DNA of 64,000 nucleotides from contig NC_014165.1 in assembly GCF_000092645.1 (NCBI RefSeq), positions 372,001 to 436,000 on the forward strand, given 5' to 3'. The notes beneath the pieces are model-generated. The model was not told where the DNA came from and searched no databases. It saw only the letters and a list, made by a program, of their open reading frames with translations. Source of the stretch: Thermobispora bispora DSM 43833. GTDB taxonomy: Bacteria; Actinomycetota; Actinomycetes; Streptosporangiales; Streptosporangiaceae. This document shows positions 51,504 to 60,236 of this stretch, piece by piece; within the stretch, counting starts at the first letter, position 1, and each line of letters starts with the position of its first letter. Position numbers and translations under genes: made by a program.

Positions 51504-52304
51504 TCAGCGGAGGATCCCGACCCCCGCGTAGCCGTCCACGCCGGGAAGCCGCGGCAGCTTGACCTCGTCGTCCCGCGGGCGCCAGTCCTCCACCCAGACG
51601 AGGCCGGGCTCGACGACCTCGAATCCGTCGAAGAACCGCTCGATCTCCTCGCGCGTCCGTGGGATCGCCGATCCGGCGGAGGACCTGGCGTAGATCTGCT
51701 TCACCTCCGCCAGCCCCTTCTCATCGATCTGGCCCATGGAGGCATGACTGATCACCAGGTGGCTGCCGGGGGCGAGGCGGTCGCGCAGCTTGGCGACCGC
51801 GGGGTAGGCGGCCTCATCGGGGATGAAGTGGAGGATGGCGACGAGGATCAGGCCGACCGGCTCGTTGAAGTCGAGGTGCGCGGTGACCTCGGGGTTGTCG
51901 AGGATGCTCTCGGGTTCGCGCAGGTCGCCCGCCACCGCGATCGTCTGCGCGTCGCAGGCGAGGAGCGCGCGGGCGTGGGCGAGCACGATGGGGTCGTTGT
52001 CGACGTAGACGATCCGGGAGCCGGGGGCCTTGCGGAGTGCGACCTCGTGGACGTTCTCCTGGGTGGGCAGGCCGGCCCCGATGTCGAGGAACTGGCGGAT
52101 GCCCTGGTCGGCCAGGTACTCCACGGCGCGGATGAGGAAACGCCGGTTCGCCTGGGCCGCCTCCTTGGCGTTGGGGGCGTGCTCCAAGATCTTCTCGGCG
52201 GCCGCGCGATCGACGGCGAAGTTGTCCTTGCCTCCGAGCAGGTAGTCGTAGATGCGTGCCGGGCTCGGCACGTTGGGGTCGACCCCCTGCGGAAACTTGT
52301 CCAT
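51504..52304 (-). CDS. SAM-dependent methyltransferase, DUF574 family (copy C)
   Basis: 266 residues. ARIYDYLLGGKDNFAVDR, FLDIGAGLPTQENVHEVA, YVDNDPIVLAHARALL, GDLREPESILDNPEV. Closest to copy B in the SAM-binding half, where long stretches are nearly identical at DNA level, suggesting recent duplication or gene conversion. Upstream element present. Confidence 0.93.
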   Translation of the reverse strand: MDKFPQGVDPNVPSPARIYDYLLGGKDNFAVDRAAAEKILEHAPNAKEAAQANRRFLIRAVEYLADQGIRQFLDIGAGLPTQENVHEVALRKAPGSRIVYVDNDPIVLAHARALLACDAQTIAVAGDLREPESILDNPEVTAHLDFNEPVGLILVAILHFIPDEAAYPAVAKLRDRLAPGSHLVISHASMGQIDEKGLAEVKQIYARSSAGSAIPRTREEIERFFDGFEVVEPGLVWVEDWRPRDDEVKLPRLPGVDGYAGVGILR

Positions 52305-52316
52305 GTGTCACACTCT

Positions 52317-52336
52317 GACGGCGAGCTTTGATGATC
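52317..52336 (-). promoter_or_regulatory. Conserved element upstream of methyltransferase C
   Basis: Plus strand GACGGCGAGC-TTT-GATGATC, ending 32 bp from the start codon; the following segment carries about 10 extra bases relative to B and D. Confidence 0.55.
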
Positions 52337-52624
52337 TTGAACAGGTAGCGGTTCTTGCCGATCGCGGGCCGTGCCGAGGTCCGGGCCGCAGCCGAGGAGC
52401 GCCGTAACCGGCGGGCGGCCTCTGGAGCCATCGCCCGGGCTCCGCCGTTCACCGGGACCGGACCGAGCCCTTCGCTGAGCGCCGCCACGGCCGGAGCCGC
52501 CACGGCCGGAGACCGTGCGGTCCGCCCGGGGCCGCGGGGCCGCCCTCCGCGCGGAGGCCCGGCGGAGGGCGCGCGAAGCTCGCTCCGGGCCGCGGCGCTC
52601 ACCGGGCCCAGGTCGAACGGCGGG

Positions 52625-53425
52625 TCAGCGGACGATCGCGACCCCGGCGTAGCAGTCACTGCCCTGCATCCGCGGGATCCGGTCCTCGCCCTCCGTCCGG
52701 CGCCAGTCGTCCGGCCAGACCAGGCCGGGCTCGACGAGCCCGTACTCACCGAAGAACCGCTGGATGTCGCCGCGCGACCGCGGGACCAGCGCGCCGGCCG
52801 ACGACTTGGCGTAGACCTGCTTGCCCTCCTGGACGGTCTTCTCGTCCAGATCCTCGGCGGAGATGTGGCTGATCGCCAGGTGGCTGCCGGGGGCGAGCCG
52901 GTCGCGCAGCTTGGCGACCGCGGGGTAGGCGGCCTCGTCCGGGATGAAGTGGAGGACGGCGACGAGGAGCAGGCCCACCGGCTGGCCGAGGTCGATGTGC
53001 TTCGTGACCTGGGGGTTGTCGAGGATGCTCTCCGGCCGGCGCAGGTCGCCTTCGACGGCGACCACGCGCTTCTCATCGGCGAGGAGCGCGCGGGCGTGCA
53101 CGAGCACGATCGGGTCGTTGTCCACGTAGACCACGCGCGAATCCGGGGCGTGCCGCAGCGCGACCTGGTGGACGTTCTCCTGGGTGGGCAGGCCGGTGCC
53201 GATGTCGAGGAACTGGCGGATCCCCTGCTGGGTCATGTACTCCACGGCGCGGATGAGGAAGCGCCGGTTCGCCCGGGCCACCTCGCGGGCGTTGGGGGAG
53301 AGCTGCAGAACCTTCTCGGCGGCCGCGCGGTCGGAGGCGAAGTTGTCCTTGCCTCCGAGCAGGTAGTCGTAGATCCGGGCCGGGCTGGGCACGGTCGGGT
53401 CGATTTTCGGCGGGACCTTATCCAT
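52625..53425 (-). CDS. SAM-dependent methyltransferase, DUF574 family (copy D)
   Basis: 266 residues from ATG 53,425 (GTG 53,431 possible). Forms a subgroup with copy E: YMTQQGIRQFLDIGTGLPTQ, HQVALRHAPDSRVVYVDNDP, GDLRRPESILDNPQV and DLGQPVGLLLVAVLHFIPDE, where A-C read differently (YLADQ, HEVALRKAP, EP). Substrate unknown. Own leader with the shared element. Confidence 0.93.
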   Translation of the reverse strand: MDKVPPKIDPTVPSPARIYDYLLGGKDNFASDRAAAEKVLQLSPNAREVARANRRFLIRAVEYMTQQGIRQFLDIGTGLPTQENVHQVALRHAPDSRVVYVDNDPIVLVHARALLADEKRVVAVEGDLRRPESILDNPQVTKHIDLGQPVGLLLVAVLHFIPDEAAYPAVAKLRDRLAPGSHLAISHISAEDLDEKTVQEGKQVYAKSSAGALVPRSRGDIQRFFGEYGLVEPGLVWPDDWRRTEGEDRIPRMQGSDCYAGVAIVR

Positions 53426-53438
53426 CGTCACACCCCGT

Positions 53439-53456
53439 CGGCGAGTAATGATGATC
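53439..53456 (-). promoter_or_regulatory. Conserved element 14-31 bp upstream of methyltransferase D
   Basis: Plus strand CGGCGAGT-AAT-GATGATC, followed by TTTAACTCTAGCCATCGG, which aligns with the equivalent part of copy B. Confidence 0.55.
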
Positions 53457-53933
53457 TTTAACTCTAGCCATCGGATTTCCCGATAGCCATGGCTCGCCGG
53501 TGAGCGTGTGTTTCAGCCGGGGTGCCGATGGCGGCGCCAGATGCCGTCCAGACGTGGCAAAACGTTCCAAATCCTCACACGGTGCCTCGTTGCTCGCCCG
53601 ATACGCGCTCTGGTACGGGCGCCGCATCGGTGACCGAAACCGCGTGCCCGTTTTCCGCGGGGTGCGATGCCCGATATCACCCTCCGCCGAGGCGGTCCCT
53701 GGGGCCGTCACGCCCGGCCGGCGTCCGGAACGCGGGCCCGGCCGTCCGGAATGGCGGCCGGGTGCATCGGGCCGCGGCCGGGCCGCCGGTCAGCGGAGGG
53801 TCCCGGCCGTGGCACAGCGGTCACCGCGGCCGGAGCGGAGGCGCGGCTGATCACCAGGGCGGGGTGGATCCGGCTTCGGGCGCCGCCGGTACCGGCCTCG
53901 ACGGCCGGGCCACCCGGTGAGCGCGAGCGCCGA
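53457..53933. other. Intergenic region between methyltransferases D and E
   Basis: About 480 bp, longest spacer of the array. GC-rich with short open frames and no recognisable gene, promoter or repeat. Confidence 0.45.
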
Positions 53934-54737
53934 TCATCGGAGGATGCCGACGCCGGCGTAGCTGTCGACGCCCGGGAGCCGGGGGAGCCGTACCTCGTCT
54001 TCTCGCGGGCGCCAGTCGTCGGGCCAGGGGACTAGGCCGGGCTCGACGAGCTCGAACCCGTCGAAGAACCGCAGGATCTCCTCCCGTGACCGTGGGATCG
54101 CCATGCCGGCCGACGATCGGGCGTAAATCTCCTTGCCCTTTTCGATCACGTCTTCGTTGAGGTCGCGGGAGACGGAGCCGTGGCTGATCACCAGATGGCT
54201 CCCCGGGGCGAGCCGGTCGCGCAGCTTGGCGACCGCGGGGTAGGCGGCCTCGTCCGGGATGAAGTGGAGGACGGCGACGAGGAGCAGGCCCACCGGCTGG
54301 CCGAAGTCGATGTGCTGTGTGACCTCGGGGTTGTCGAGGATGCTCTCCGGCCGGCGCAGGTCGCCTTCGACGGCGACCACGCGCTTCTCATCGGCGAGGA
54401 GCGCGCGGGCGTGCGTCAGGACGATCGGGTCGTTGTCCACGTAGACCACGCGCGAATCCGGGGCGTGCCGCAGGGCCACCTGGTGGACGTTCTCCTGGGT
54501 GGGCAGGCCGGCGCCGATGTCGAGGAACTGCCGGATGCCCTGCTGGGTCATGTACTCCACGGCGCGGATCAGGAAGCGCCGGTTCGCCTGGGCCCCCTCT
54601 TTGAGGTTGGGGGAGAGCCGCAGCAGGTTCTCCGCCGCCTCACGGTCGGCGGGGAAGTTGTCCTTGCCGCCGAGCAGGTAGTCGTAGATGCGGGCCGGGC
54701 TGGGCACGGTCGGGTCGATCTGCGGCGCGTTCTCCAT
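53934..54737 (-). CDS. SAM-dependent methyltransferase, DUF574 family (copy E)
   Basis: 267 residues from ATG 54,737. ARIYDYLLGGKDNFPADRE, YMTQQGIRQFLDIGAGLPTQ, HQVALRHAPDSRVVYVDNDP, GDLRRPESILDNPEV. Sister of copy D. The upstream region differs from A-D: the GATCAT core is present near 54,801-54,809, but the spacing is longer (about 64 bp) and the GCGAG part is missing. Confidence 0.93.
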   Translation of the reverse strand: MENAPQIDPTVPSPARIYDYLLGGKDNFPADREAAENLLRLSPNLKEGAQANRRFLIRAVEYMTQQGIRQFLDIGAGLPTQENVHQVALRHAPDSRVVYVDNDPIVLTHARALLADEKRVVAVEGDLRRPESILDNPEVTQHIDFGQPVGLLLVAVLHFIPDEAAYPAVAKLRDRLAPGSHLVISHGSVSRDLNEDVIEKGKEIYARSSAGMAIPRSREEILRFFDGFELVEPGLVPWPDDWRPREDEVRLPRLPGVDSYAGVGILR

Positions 54738-55269
54738 GCGGCACCCCATCGGGAGCAGTGCGATGTCGAATGCGGCGACAACAGCGGTCCTTTCACTTTA
54801 ATGATCATTTGTCCCCGCTGTCAGCGCTTCGCAACGGATCGGCGCGCCGTACGGCGGGGAGTGGTGATGCGCGACCGAGACCGCCGGCGTGAGGTCGGCA
54901 CCCCTGCGGCCCGATCCGCGCTCCGCCGCTCCCGATCCCGTTCGCCGGTCTGGAGCCACGCATGGGCCTCATGCCCGCGGTCGGCGTGCACGCCGCCGCC
55001 GTGCTCGCCGAGCTCGGCCGTACCGCGAGGAGATCGCCGGACTCGCCAGGCGCGAGATCAGGCGACCGGCCCGGCGGCGACCGAGACGAACGAGGTTCGG
55101 AGTCCGCTGCGTGGCGGCGACAAGGCGGCACGGCCTCATCGATGCGCGATGGGCGGCCGGGTCACCGCGCCGTCCGGGCGCCCGCCGGCGGATCAGGCGC
55201 GACGGGGCGTTCGCGCGGGATGCGGGAGAAGCGCTGCCGATCACTGGATGCTGCCGAGGGCCGGGGCGG
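54738..55269. other. Intergenic region with a gene relic
   Basis: About 530 bp between copy E and the ArsR gene. Apart from the relic at 54,965-55,063 no gene or regulatory signal was identified. Confidence 0.45.
54965..55063 (+). pseudogene. C-terminal relic resembling CaiB/BaiF CoA-transferases
   Basis: GLMPAVGVHAAAVLAELG followed, one frame shift later (near 55,019), by YREEIAGLARREI. This resembles the usual C-terminus of class III CoA-transferases (P-x-x-G-x-H-x-x-x-V-L-x-E-L-G...EEI-x-x-L). No other part of such a gene remains. Confidence 0.4.
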
Positions 55270-55617
55270 TCACGCGCCGGTGCGCCGGCGCTGGGCGGCG
55301 TCGGCGGCGAGCACCGCGTCGAGCAGCCCGGGGAAGAGCCGGTCGAGATCGTCGCGGCGCAGCGCGTTCATCTTCGCCGTGCCGCGGTAGACCTGGGTGA
55401 TGACGCCGGCCTCGCGCAGCACCCGGAAGTGGTACGTCGAGGTCGACTTGCTCACCGCGAGCTCGATCGCGGAGCAAGGGGCCTCGGTGCCGAGCTCGGC
55501 GAGGCGGCGGACCACTTGGAGCCGTACGGGGTCGGCGAGCGCATGCAACACCGCCTCAAGCCGGATCTCCTCCGGCTTGGGGTGCTCGAGTACGCGGCCC
55601 GGCGCGGCGGATGGCAC
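55270..55617 (-). CDS. ArsR-family transcriptional regulator
   Basis: 115 residues from GTG 55,617, chosen for AAGGAG four bases upstream (ATG 55,647 is possible). LEAVLHALADPVRLQVVRRLAELG and SKSTSTYHFRVLREAGVI form the winged helix; a single Cys in EAPCSAIELAV is not a metal site. Divergent from an Old Yellow Enzyme gene across 129 bp with three iterons, so it likely represses that gene in response to an electrophile or similar signal rather than a metal. Confidence 0.9.
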   Translation of the reverse strand: MPSAAPGRVLEHPKPEEIRLEAVLHALADPVRLQVVRRLAELGTEAPCSAIELAVSKSTSTYHFRVLREAGVITQVYRGTAKMNALRRDDLDRLFPGLLDAVLAADAAQRRRTGA

Positions 55618-55660
55618 GGCTCTCCTTATCGGTCGACCGGCCCTCATTGTATGACACCTT

Positions 55661-55705
55661 TCGTAGTTCGACAGTATTCGTAGTACGATGACCGTCGTAG
55701 TTCGA
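55661..55705. promoter_or_regulatory. Three TCGTAGT(T/A)CGA iterons, 17-bp period
   Basis: TCGTAGTTCGA at 55,661, TCGTAGTACGA at 55,678 (perfect palindrome around G) and TCGTAGTTCGA at 55,695, exactly 17 bp apart, in the divergent arsR/OYE control region. Best candidates for the ArsR binding sites. Confidence 0.75.
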
Positions 55706-55746
55706 TGCGATGAGGCGCATCGGCCCGATCCGGAGGAGCGATCCCC

Positions 55747-56835
55747 TTGAGCGTGTTGTTCGAGCCGTTGCGGCTGCGCGGGCTGACCATCCCCAACCGG
55801 GTGTGGATGTCCCCCATGTGCCAGTACTCCGCCGCGGAGACCGGCCCCGACCAGGGGGTGCCGAACGACTGGCACTTCGTCCACCTCGGCACCCGCGCCA
55901 TCGGCGGCGCCGGTCTGATCATGGTCGAGGCGACCGCGGTCACCCCGGAGGGGAGGATCAGCCCGTACGACCTGGGGCTCTGGAACGAGCGCCAGCAGGA
56001 GGCGTTCGCCCGCATCACCCGCTTCCTGCGGGAGCACGGCGCGGTCCCCGCCATCCAGCTCGCCCACGCCGGCCGCAAGGCGTCCACCGACCGGCCCTGG
56101 CTCGGCGGCCGTCCGGTCGGCCCGGAGCACCACGGCTGGCGGCCGGTCGCGCCCAGCCCTGTCCCGTTCGCCGACGGCCACCCGGTCCCGGCCGAGCTGA
56201 GCGTCGAGCAGATCAAGGGGCTGGTGGAGGCCTTCGCCGCGGCCGCCCGGCGGGCGCTCGCCGCCGGCTTCCAGGTCGTGGAGATCCACGGCGCCCACGG
56301 CTACCTGATCAACGAATTCCTCTCGCCGCACAGCAACCACCGCACCGACGCGTACGGCGGCTCCTTCGAGAACCGGATCCGGTTCGCGCTCGAGGTCGCC
56401 GACGCGGTGCGGGCGGTCTGGCCGGATGACCTGCCGGTCTTCTTCCGCGTCTCCGCCACCGACTGGCTCGCCGAGAACGGCCGGGCGGGCTGGACCGTCG
56501 ACGACACCGTACGGCTCGCCAAGGAGCTGCTCGCGCACGGCGTCGACCTGCTCGACGTCTCTTCGGGCGGCATCACCGGCGGGGTGACCATCCCCGCGGG
56601 GCCCGGCTATCAGGTCCCGTTCGCCGCCCGGGTCAAGGCGGAGACCGACCTCGCCGTGTCGGCGGTCGGGCTGATCACCGAACCCCGGCAGGCGGAGGAG
56701 ATCGTGGCCTCGGGCAAGGCCGACGCGGTGATGCTCGGCCGGGAGCTGCTGCGCAACCCCTACTGGCCCCGGTACGCCGCCCGGGAGCTCGGCGCCGAGC
56801 CCGGCTGGCCCAACCAGTACCACCGGGCGGTCTGA
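55747..56835 (+). CDS. NADH:flavin oxidoreductase, Old Yellow Enzyme (YqjM-like)
   Basis: 362 residues, TTG start at 55,747 (GGAGG about 10 bases upstream; GTG 55,753 possible). FMN TIM-barrel reducing activated C=C bonds. LTIPNRVWMSPMCQYSA with the YqjM-type Cys, GRISPYDLGLW, QLAHAGRKA, GFQVVEIHGAHGYLINEFLSPHSNHRTDAYGGS with catalytic H-x-x-H, FFRVSATDW and a C-terminal ADAVMLGRELLRNPYW. Probably handles electrophilic enones; under ArsR iteron control. Confidence 0.94.
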   Translation: MSVLFEPLRLRGLTIPNRVWMSPMCQYSAAETGPDQGVPNDWHFVHLGTRAIGGAGLIMVEATAVTPEGRISPYDLGLWNERQQEAFARITRFLREHGAVPAIQLAHAGRKASTDRPWLGGRPVGPEHHGWRPVAPSPVPFADGHPVPAELSVEQIKGLVEAFAAAARRALAAGFQVVEIHGAHGYLINEFLSPHSNHRTDAYGGSFENRIRFALEVADAVRAVWPDDLPVFFRVSATDWLAENGRAGWTVDDTVRLAKELLAHGVDLLDVSSGGITGGVTIPAGPGYQVPFAARVKAETDLAVSAVGLITEPRQAEEIVASGKADAVMLGRELLRNPYWPRYAARELGAEPGWPNQYHRAV

Positions 56836-57080
56836 GCCGCCGACCCCAGCCCGCGCCGCCGGGGAGATCGACGGCGTTCCGGGATCCGGGAAGAGCCACA
56901 CCGATCCCGGGCCGCGCGCCAACTCCGCGCGGCCGTACGAGACCGCGGCCCGCACGAGGACCGACGGCCGCGAGCGGCGGCAACGGCGCCGCCGCAGCGG
57001 TCCGGCCGGGCGGCCTCTGCCGACGGCAAAAACACTCCCGTGCCCTGCCGAGACGTCCGAGGGATGGGTACGGGCGCGGT

Positions 57081-58043
57081 ATGGCAGAGATCGGTTACAC
57101 CCTGCTGTGCGAGCAGGCTCCGCCGCGGCAGCTCGTGGACGACGCGGTGACGGCCGAGCGGATCGGCTTCGGCTTCGCGGTCATCTCCGACCACTACTTC
57201 CCGTGGCTGGAGGAGATGGGCCACTCGCCGTACGCGTGGTCCGTGCTCGGCGCCGTGGCCCAGGCCACCGAGCGCATCCCGCTCATGACCTTCGTGACCT
57301 GCCCGATCATGCGCTACCACCCGGCGGTGGTCGCGCAGAAGGCGGCCACCATGGGCGTGCTGAGCGGGGGCAGGTTCACCCTGGGCCTCGGCTCCGGGGA
57401 GAACCTCAACGAGCACGTCGTCGGGCTCGGCTGGCCCGCGGTGAGCGCCCGGCACGAGATGTTCCGGGAGGCCGTCGAGATCATCAAGGATCTGTTCGAG
57501 GGCGGCTACCGCTCCTACCGGGGCGCGTACTTCGATCTCGAGTCCGCCAAACTCTACGACCGGCCCGACCCGCCGGTGCCGATCGCGATCGCGGCCTCCG
57601 GCGAGCGGTCGGTGAACCTCGCCGTCGAGTACGGCGACGCGCTGGTCTGCGCGGATCCCGACGGCGACCTGGTGCGGCGGTACCGGTCCATCGGGGGCGA
57701 GGGCAGGCCGGTCTACGGGCAGGTCGCCCTCTGCTACGACCGGGACCGGGACGCGGCGGTCGAGCGCGCCCACCGCCTCTGGCGCTGGTCGGTCACCGGG
57801 TGGAAGGTGATGTCCGAGCTTCCCGCGCCGGTCAACTTCGCGGCCGCGACCACGACCGTGCGCCCGGAGGATGTGGCCCGGCAGGTGCCGTGCGGCCCGG
57901 ACGTGGACGCCGTGGTCGCCGCGGTGCAGCGGTACGTCGACGCGGGCTTCACCCACGTCGCCCTGCTGCAGATCGGCCACGCCGAGCACCAGCGGGAGTT
58001 CTTCGACTGGGCGGAGAAGGAGCTGCTCCCCGCGCTGCGGTGA
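57081..58043 (+). CDS. LLM-class F420-dependent oxidoreductase, G6PDH-like family
   Basis: 320 residues. Starts MAEIGYTLLCEQAPPRQLVDDA and continues with FAVISDHYFPWLEEMGHSPYAWSVLGA, PLMTFVTCPIMRYHPAVVAQKAATM, GRFTLGLGSGENLNEHVVG: the pattern of the TIGR03557 F420 family, close to but distinct from glucose-6-phosphate dehydrogenase. A luciferase-like TIM barrel using F420 hydride transfer. Indicates F420 metabolism. Substrate unknown. Confidence 0.92.
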   Translation: MAEIGYTLLCEQAPPRQLVDDAVTAERIGFGFAVISDHYFPWLEEMGHSPYAWSVLGAVAQATERIPLMTFVTCPIMRYHPAVVAQKAATMGVLSGGRFTLGLGSGENLNEHVVGLGWPAVSARHEMFREAVEIIKDLFEGGYRSYRGAYFDLESAKLYDRPDPPVPIAIAASGERSVNLAVEYGDALVCADPDGDLVRRYRSIGGEGRPVYGQVALCYDRDRDAAVERAHRLWRWSVTGWKVMSELPAPVNFAAATTTVRPEDVARQVPCGPDVDAVVAAVQRYVDAGFTHVALLQIGHAEHQREFFDWAEKELLPALR

Positions 58044-58304
58044 CCGGTGCGCCGCCCGGCCGCGACCGGTCCGCCGCCCGGCCGCGCGCTCATGCCCGGC
58101 CCGGGCGGCGTCGCGCCGCCCTGCCGGGCGCCGCGAGATCGCCGCGGGCCGCGGGCCGTACGGAACCCGCGTGCCATGGGCGCGCCGGGTCCGCGTACGC
58201 GCGCGGCGCTCTAAGGCCGCGGACGGAGGAGCGGGTCCGTGGCCGGGTACCGGTCCCATGGATCCGGCGTCCGGGCCGCCCGGCGGCGTGGGCGGCGGGC
58301 GAGG

Positions 58305-59047
58305 TCACTTGAGGACGATCGTGGCCTTCTCCCGCCACAGCTCGAGCACGCGCCGGTCGCCCTGCACGTCGATGCCGGTGGAATCCGTGCGGTTCCACAG
58401 GAACACGTAGAGGCGGGCCGCCGGGCCCGAGATCACGCAGTCGGCCGGGCCGGCTCCGGAGGTGACGGTCCGCCCCTCCGGCTCGATCCGGATGGTCCAG
58501 GCGGCCTCGTGGTCGGTGGCCCGTGCCGCGAGGCTGACCGGAGGGTCGGCGACCAGCCGGCCCCGGGGCCGGGCGTAGAAGCCGGCCAGGAGCCGTCGGC
58601 CGCGAAGGCCGGGTCGAACGGCGTGATCGCGTGCCCCGCCGCGAGCTCCGCGTCGACGCGGTGGATGGCGGTCTCGTGCGCCTGGCGGCGCGCCCAGAAC
58701 GCCAGGGGCGAGGGGGCGGGCAGGAAGGCCCAGCACTCCAGGTCCGGGTCGGCGTCCTTCAGCGTCCGCACCAGCTCCGCGTGGCTCTCGAGGTACCAGT
58801 CGAGCAGCCCGTCGTCCGGCGGAGCGGTGAAGAAGCCGCGCCGCTCATCCGGGCCGTACGGCTCCGCGCGCCCGGTGGAGACGAACGCCGTGGCCCACCG
58901 GTGCACGCCGCCGGTGTGCCGCAGCAGGTCCCGGATCAGCCAGCCGGGACAGGTGGGCACGGGTGCGCCGAGCCCGGCCTCCTTCGCCGCCTCGGCGAGC
59001 CGCCGCCCGGACCGGTCGAGTTCCCCCAGGTATCCGGCGATGTCCAT
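58305..59047 (-). pseudogene. Frameshifted maleylpyruvate isomerase/DinB-family gene
   Basis: Starts at ATG 59,047 with MDIAGYLGELDRSG, VPTCPGWLIRDLLRHTGGVHRWA, FWARRQAHETAIHRVDAELA: the mycothiol-dependent maleylpyruvate isomerase fold with metal ligands H-x-x-x-H. Near 58,591-58,597 the frame changes (AADG then LLAGFYARPRG in another frame), with a few codons lost. The C-terminal domain continues to CVISGPAARLYVFLWNR and stops at 58,305. The upstream frame continues as a nonsense Pro/Ser-rich tail. Either inactive or a sequence error. Confidence 0.8.
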
Positions 59048-59572
59048 GGGCGAATCCTCGCACGGGAGCCGTCCGGCGGGAACACCCCGGCGGGAAACCG
59101 AACCTTTTTCCAGAGAAAGGGAAAGTTTCACCCCCGGCCGGTGATCGCCAGGGCGGGTTTTCCTTCGATGCCCGCTGAAATTCGCAGGTGACGCCGGGAA
59201 TACGCCCGAACCGGTAAGGAATGCTTTCCGGAACGGCATCGCCGGTGTTTTGCCGAGCCCACCGGCGGATGGGTATCCGTGTTCCGGGGATCGGCGGTGC
59301 GCGGCGAATCTCCGGGAGAACCGGCCCGAGCCCGGCGAGCGCTCCCAGACGGGCCATCCCCGATGGGCCGGAGAATGCGATGTCCCGGTCCGTTGATGTC
59401 ACGCGCCGGTGCCCGATCCGGCTTTTTCTCCAGGCATTGCGCGGATGAGCGCAGCCCGGAACCGGCCGCGGGTACCGACCGGGGAGACAACGCCGCCGAT
59501 CCCCATCGGCCTGCCGGGCATGTCACGGGTCCGGTGCCGGAAAGGGAAGCCCGTATCGCGCGAGGGGAGACG
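59048..59572. other. Intergenic region upstream of the DoxX gene
   Basis: 525 bp between divergent genes. The first 150 bases are AT-richer (CCTTTTTCCAGAG... near 59,102). Several GC hairpins are possible, but no riboswitch consensus or gene was recognised. Confidence 0.4.
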
Positions 59573-60025
59573 ATGAGACTCGATCGGTTCCACGGGGGCG
59601 TGCTGTCCCTGTTCCGCATGGTCGTCGGCCTGCTGTTCCTCACCCACGGCGCGGCGTCGCTGTTCAACGTCTTCGGCGGCCACATGGGCACGGGGCAGGC
59701 CATCCCCGCCGGCGCCTGGCCCGGCTGGTGGGCCGCGCTCATCCAGCTCGTCTGCGGCGGGCTCGTGCTCGTCGGGCTCTTCACCCGGGTGAGCGCGCTG
59801 CTGTGCTCCGGCTCCATGGCGTACGCGTACTTCGTCGTGCACCAGCCGAAGGCCCTGCTGCCGCTGCAGAACGGCGGTGAGCTCGCGGCGCTGTTCTGCT
59901 GGGGGTTCTTCCTCATCGCCGTGCTCGGCCCGGGGCCGTGGGCGGTGGAGCGGCTGATCCCGCGCCGGGCCAAGGGCGGGCGCGAGGGCAGCAGGGCGTC
60001 CCTGGCGACGCCGGCCGGGGCCTGA
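59573..60025 (+). CDS. DoxX-family membrane protein
   Basis: 150 residues from ATG 59,573 (GAGGGGAGA upstream). Four hydrophobic helices: FRMVVGLLFLTHGAASLF, WWAALIQLVCGGLVLVGLF, SALLCSGSMAYAYFVVHQ and LFCWGFFLIAVLGPG. Charged C-terminal tail. DoxX-type proteins sit in the cytoplasmic membrane and take part in redox or thiol stress in some actinobacteria. Independent gene here. Confidence 0.9.
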   Translation: MRLDRFHGGVLSLFRMVVGLLFLTHGAASLFNVFGGHMGTGQAIPAGAWPGWWAALIQLVCGGLVLVGLFTRVSALLCSGSMAYAYFVVHQPKALLPLQNGGELAALFCWGFFLIAVLGPGPWAVERLIPRRAKGGREGSRASLATPAGA

Positions 60026-60236
60026 CCGGCCGGAACGGCGCCCACCGCTGATCGATGCGGCGGGCCGCACCGCCGCGCGGCCGGCCGCGGGCGACCCCAT
60101 CCGGCCGGTCCCCGGCGTCCGAGCCGCCCCCGGCGCCCGGCCCTCGTGCGCGTCCTGACGGCCGGGCGGCCGGTTGCCCCGGCGGCCCGGCCGCGCTATG
60201 TGGTCGGATGGGTTGTCGTCGACGGAGGGATGAGCC

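Noticed and set aside
49308-54737. Methyltransferase array as an assembly duplication
   Set aside because: The five copies differ throughout their C-terminal parts and spacers and fall into two subgroups, so they are real paralogues.
59048-59572. Riboswitch before the DoxX gene
   Set aside because: Several hairpins are possible, but no conserved riboswitch core could be identified.
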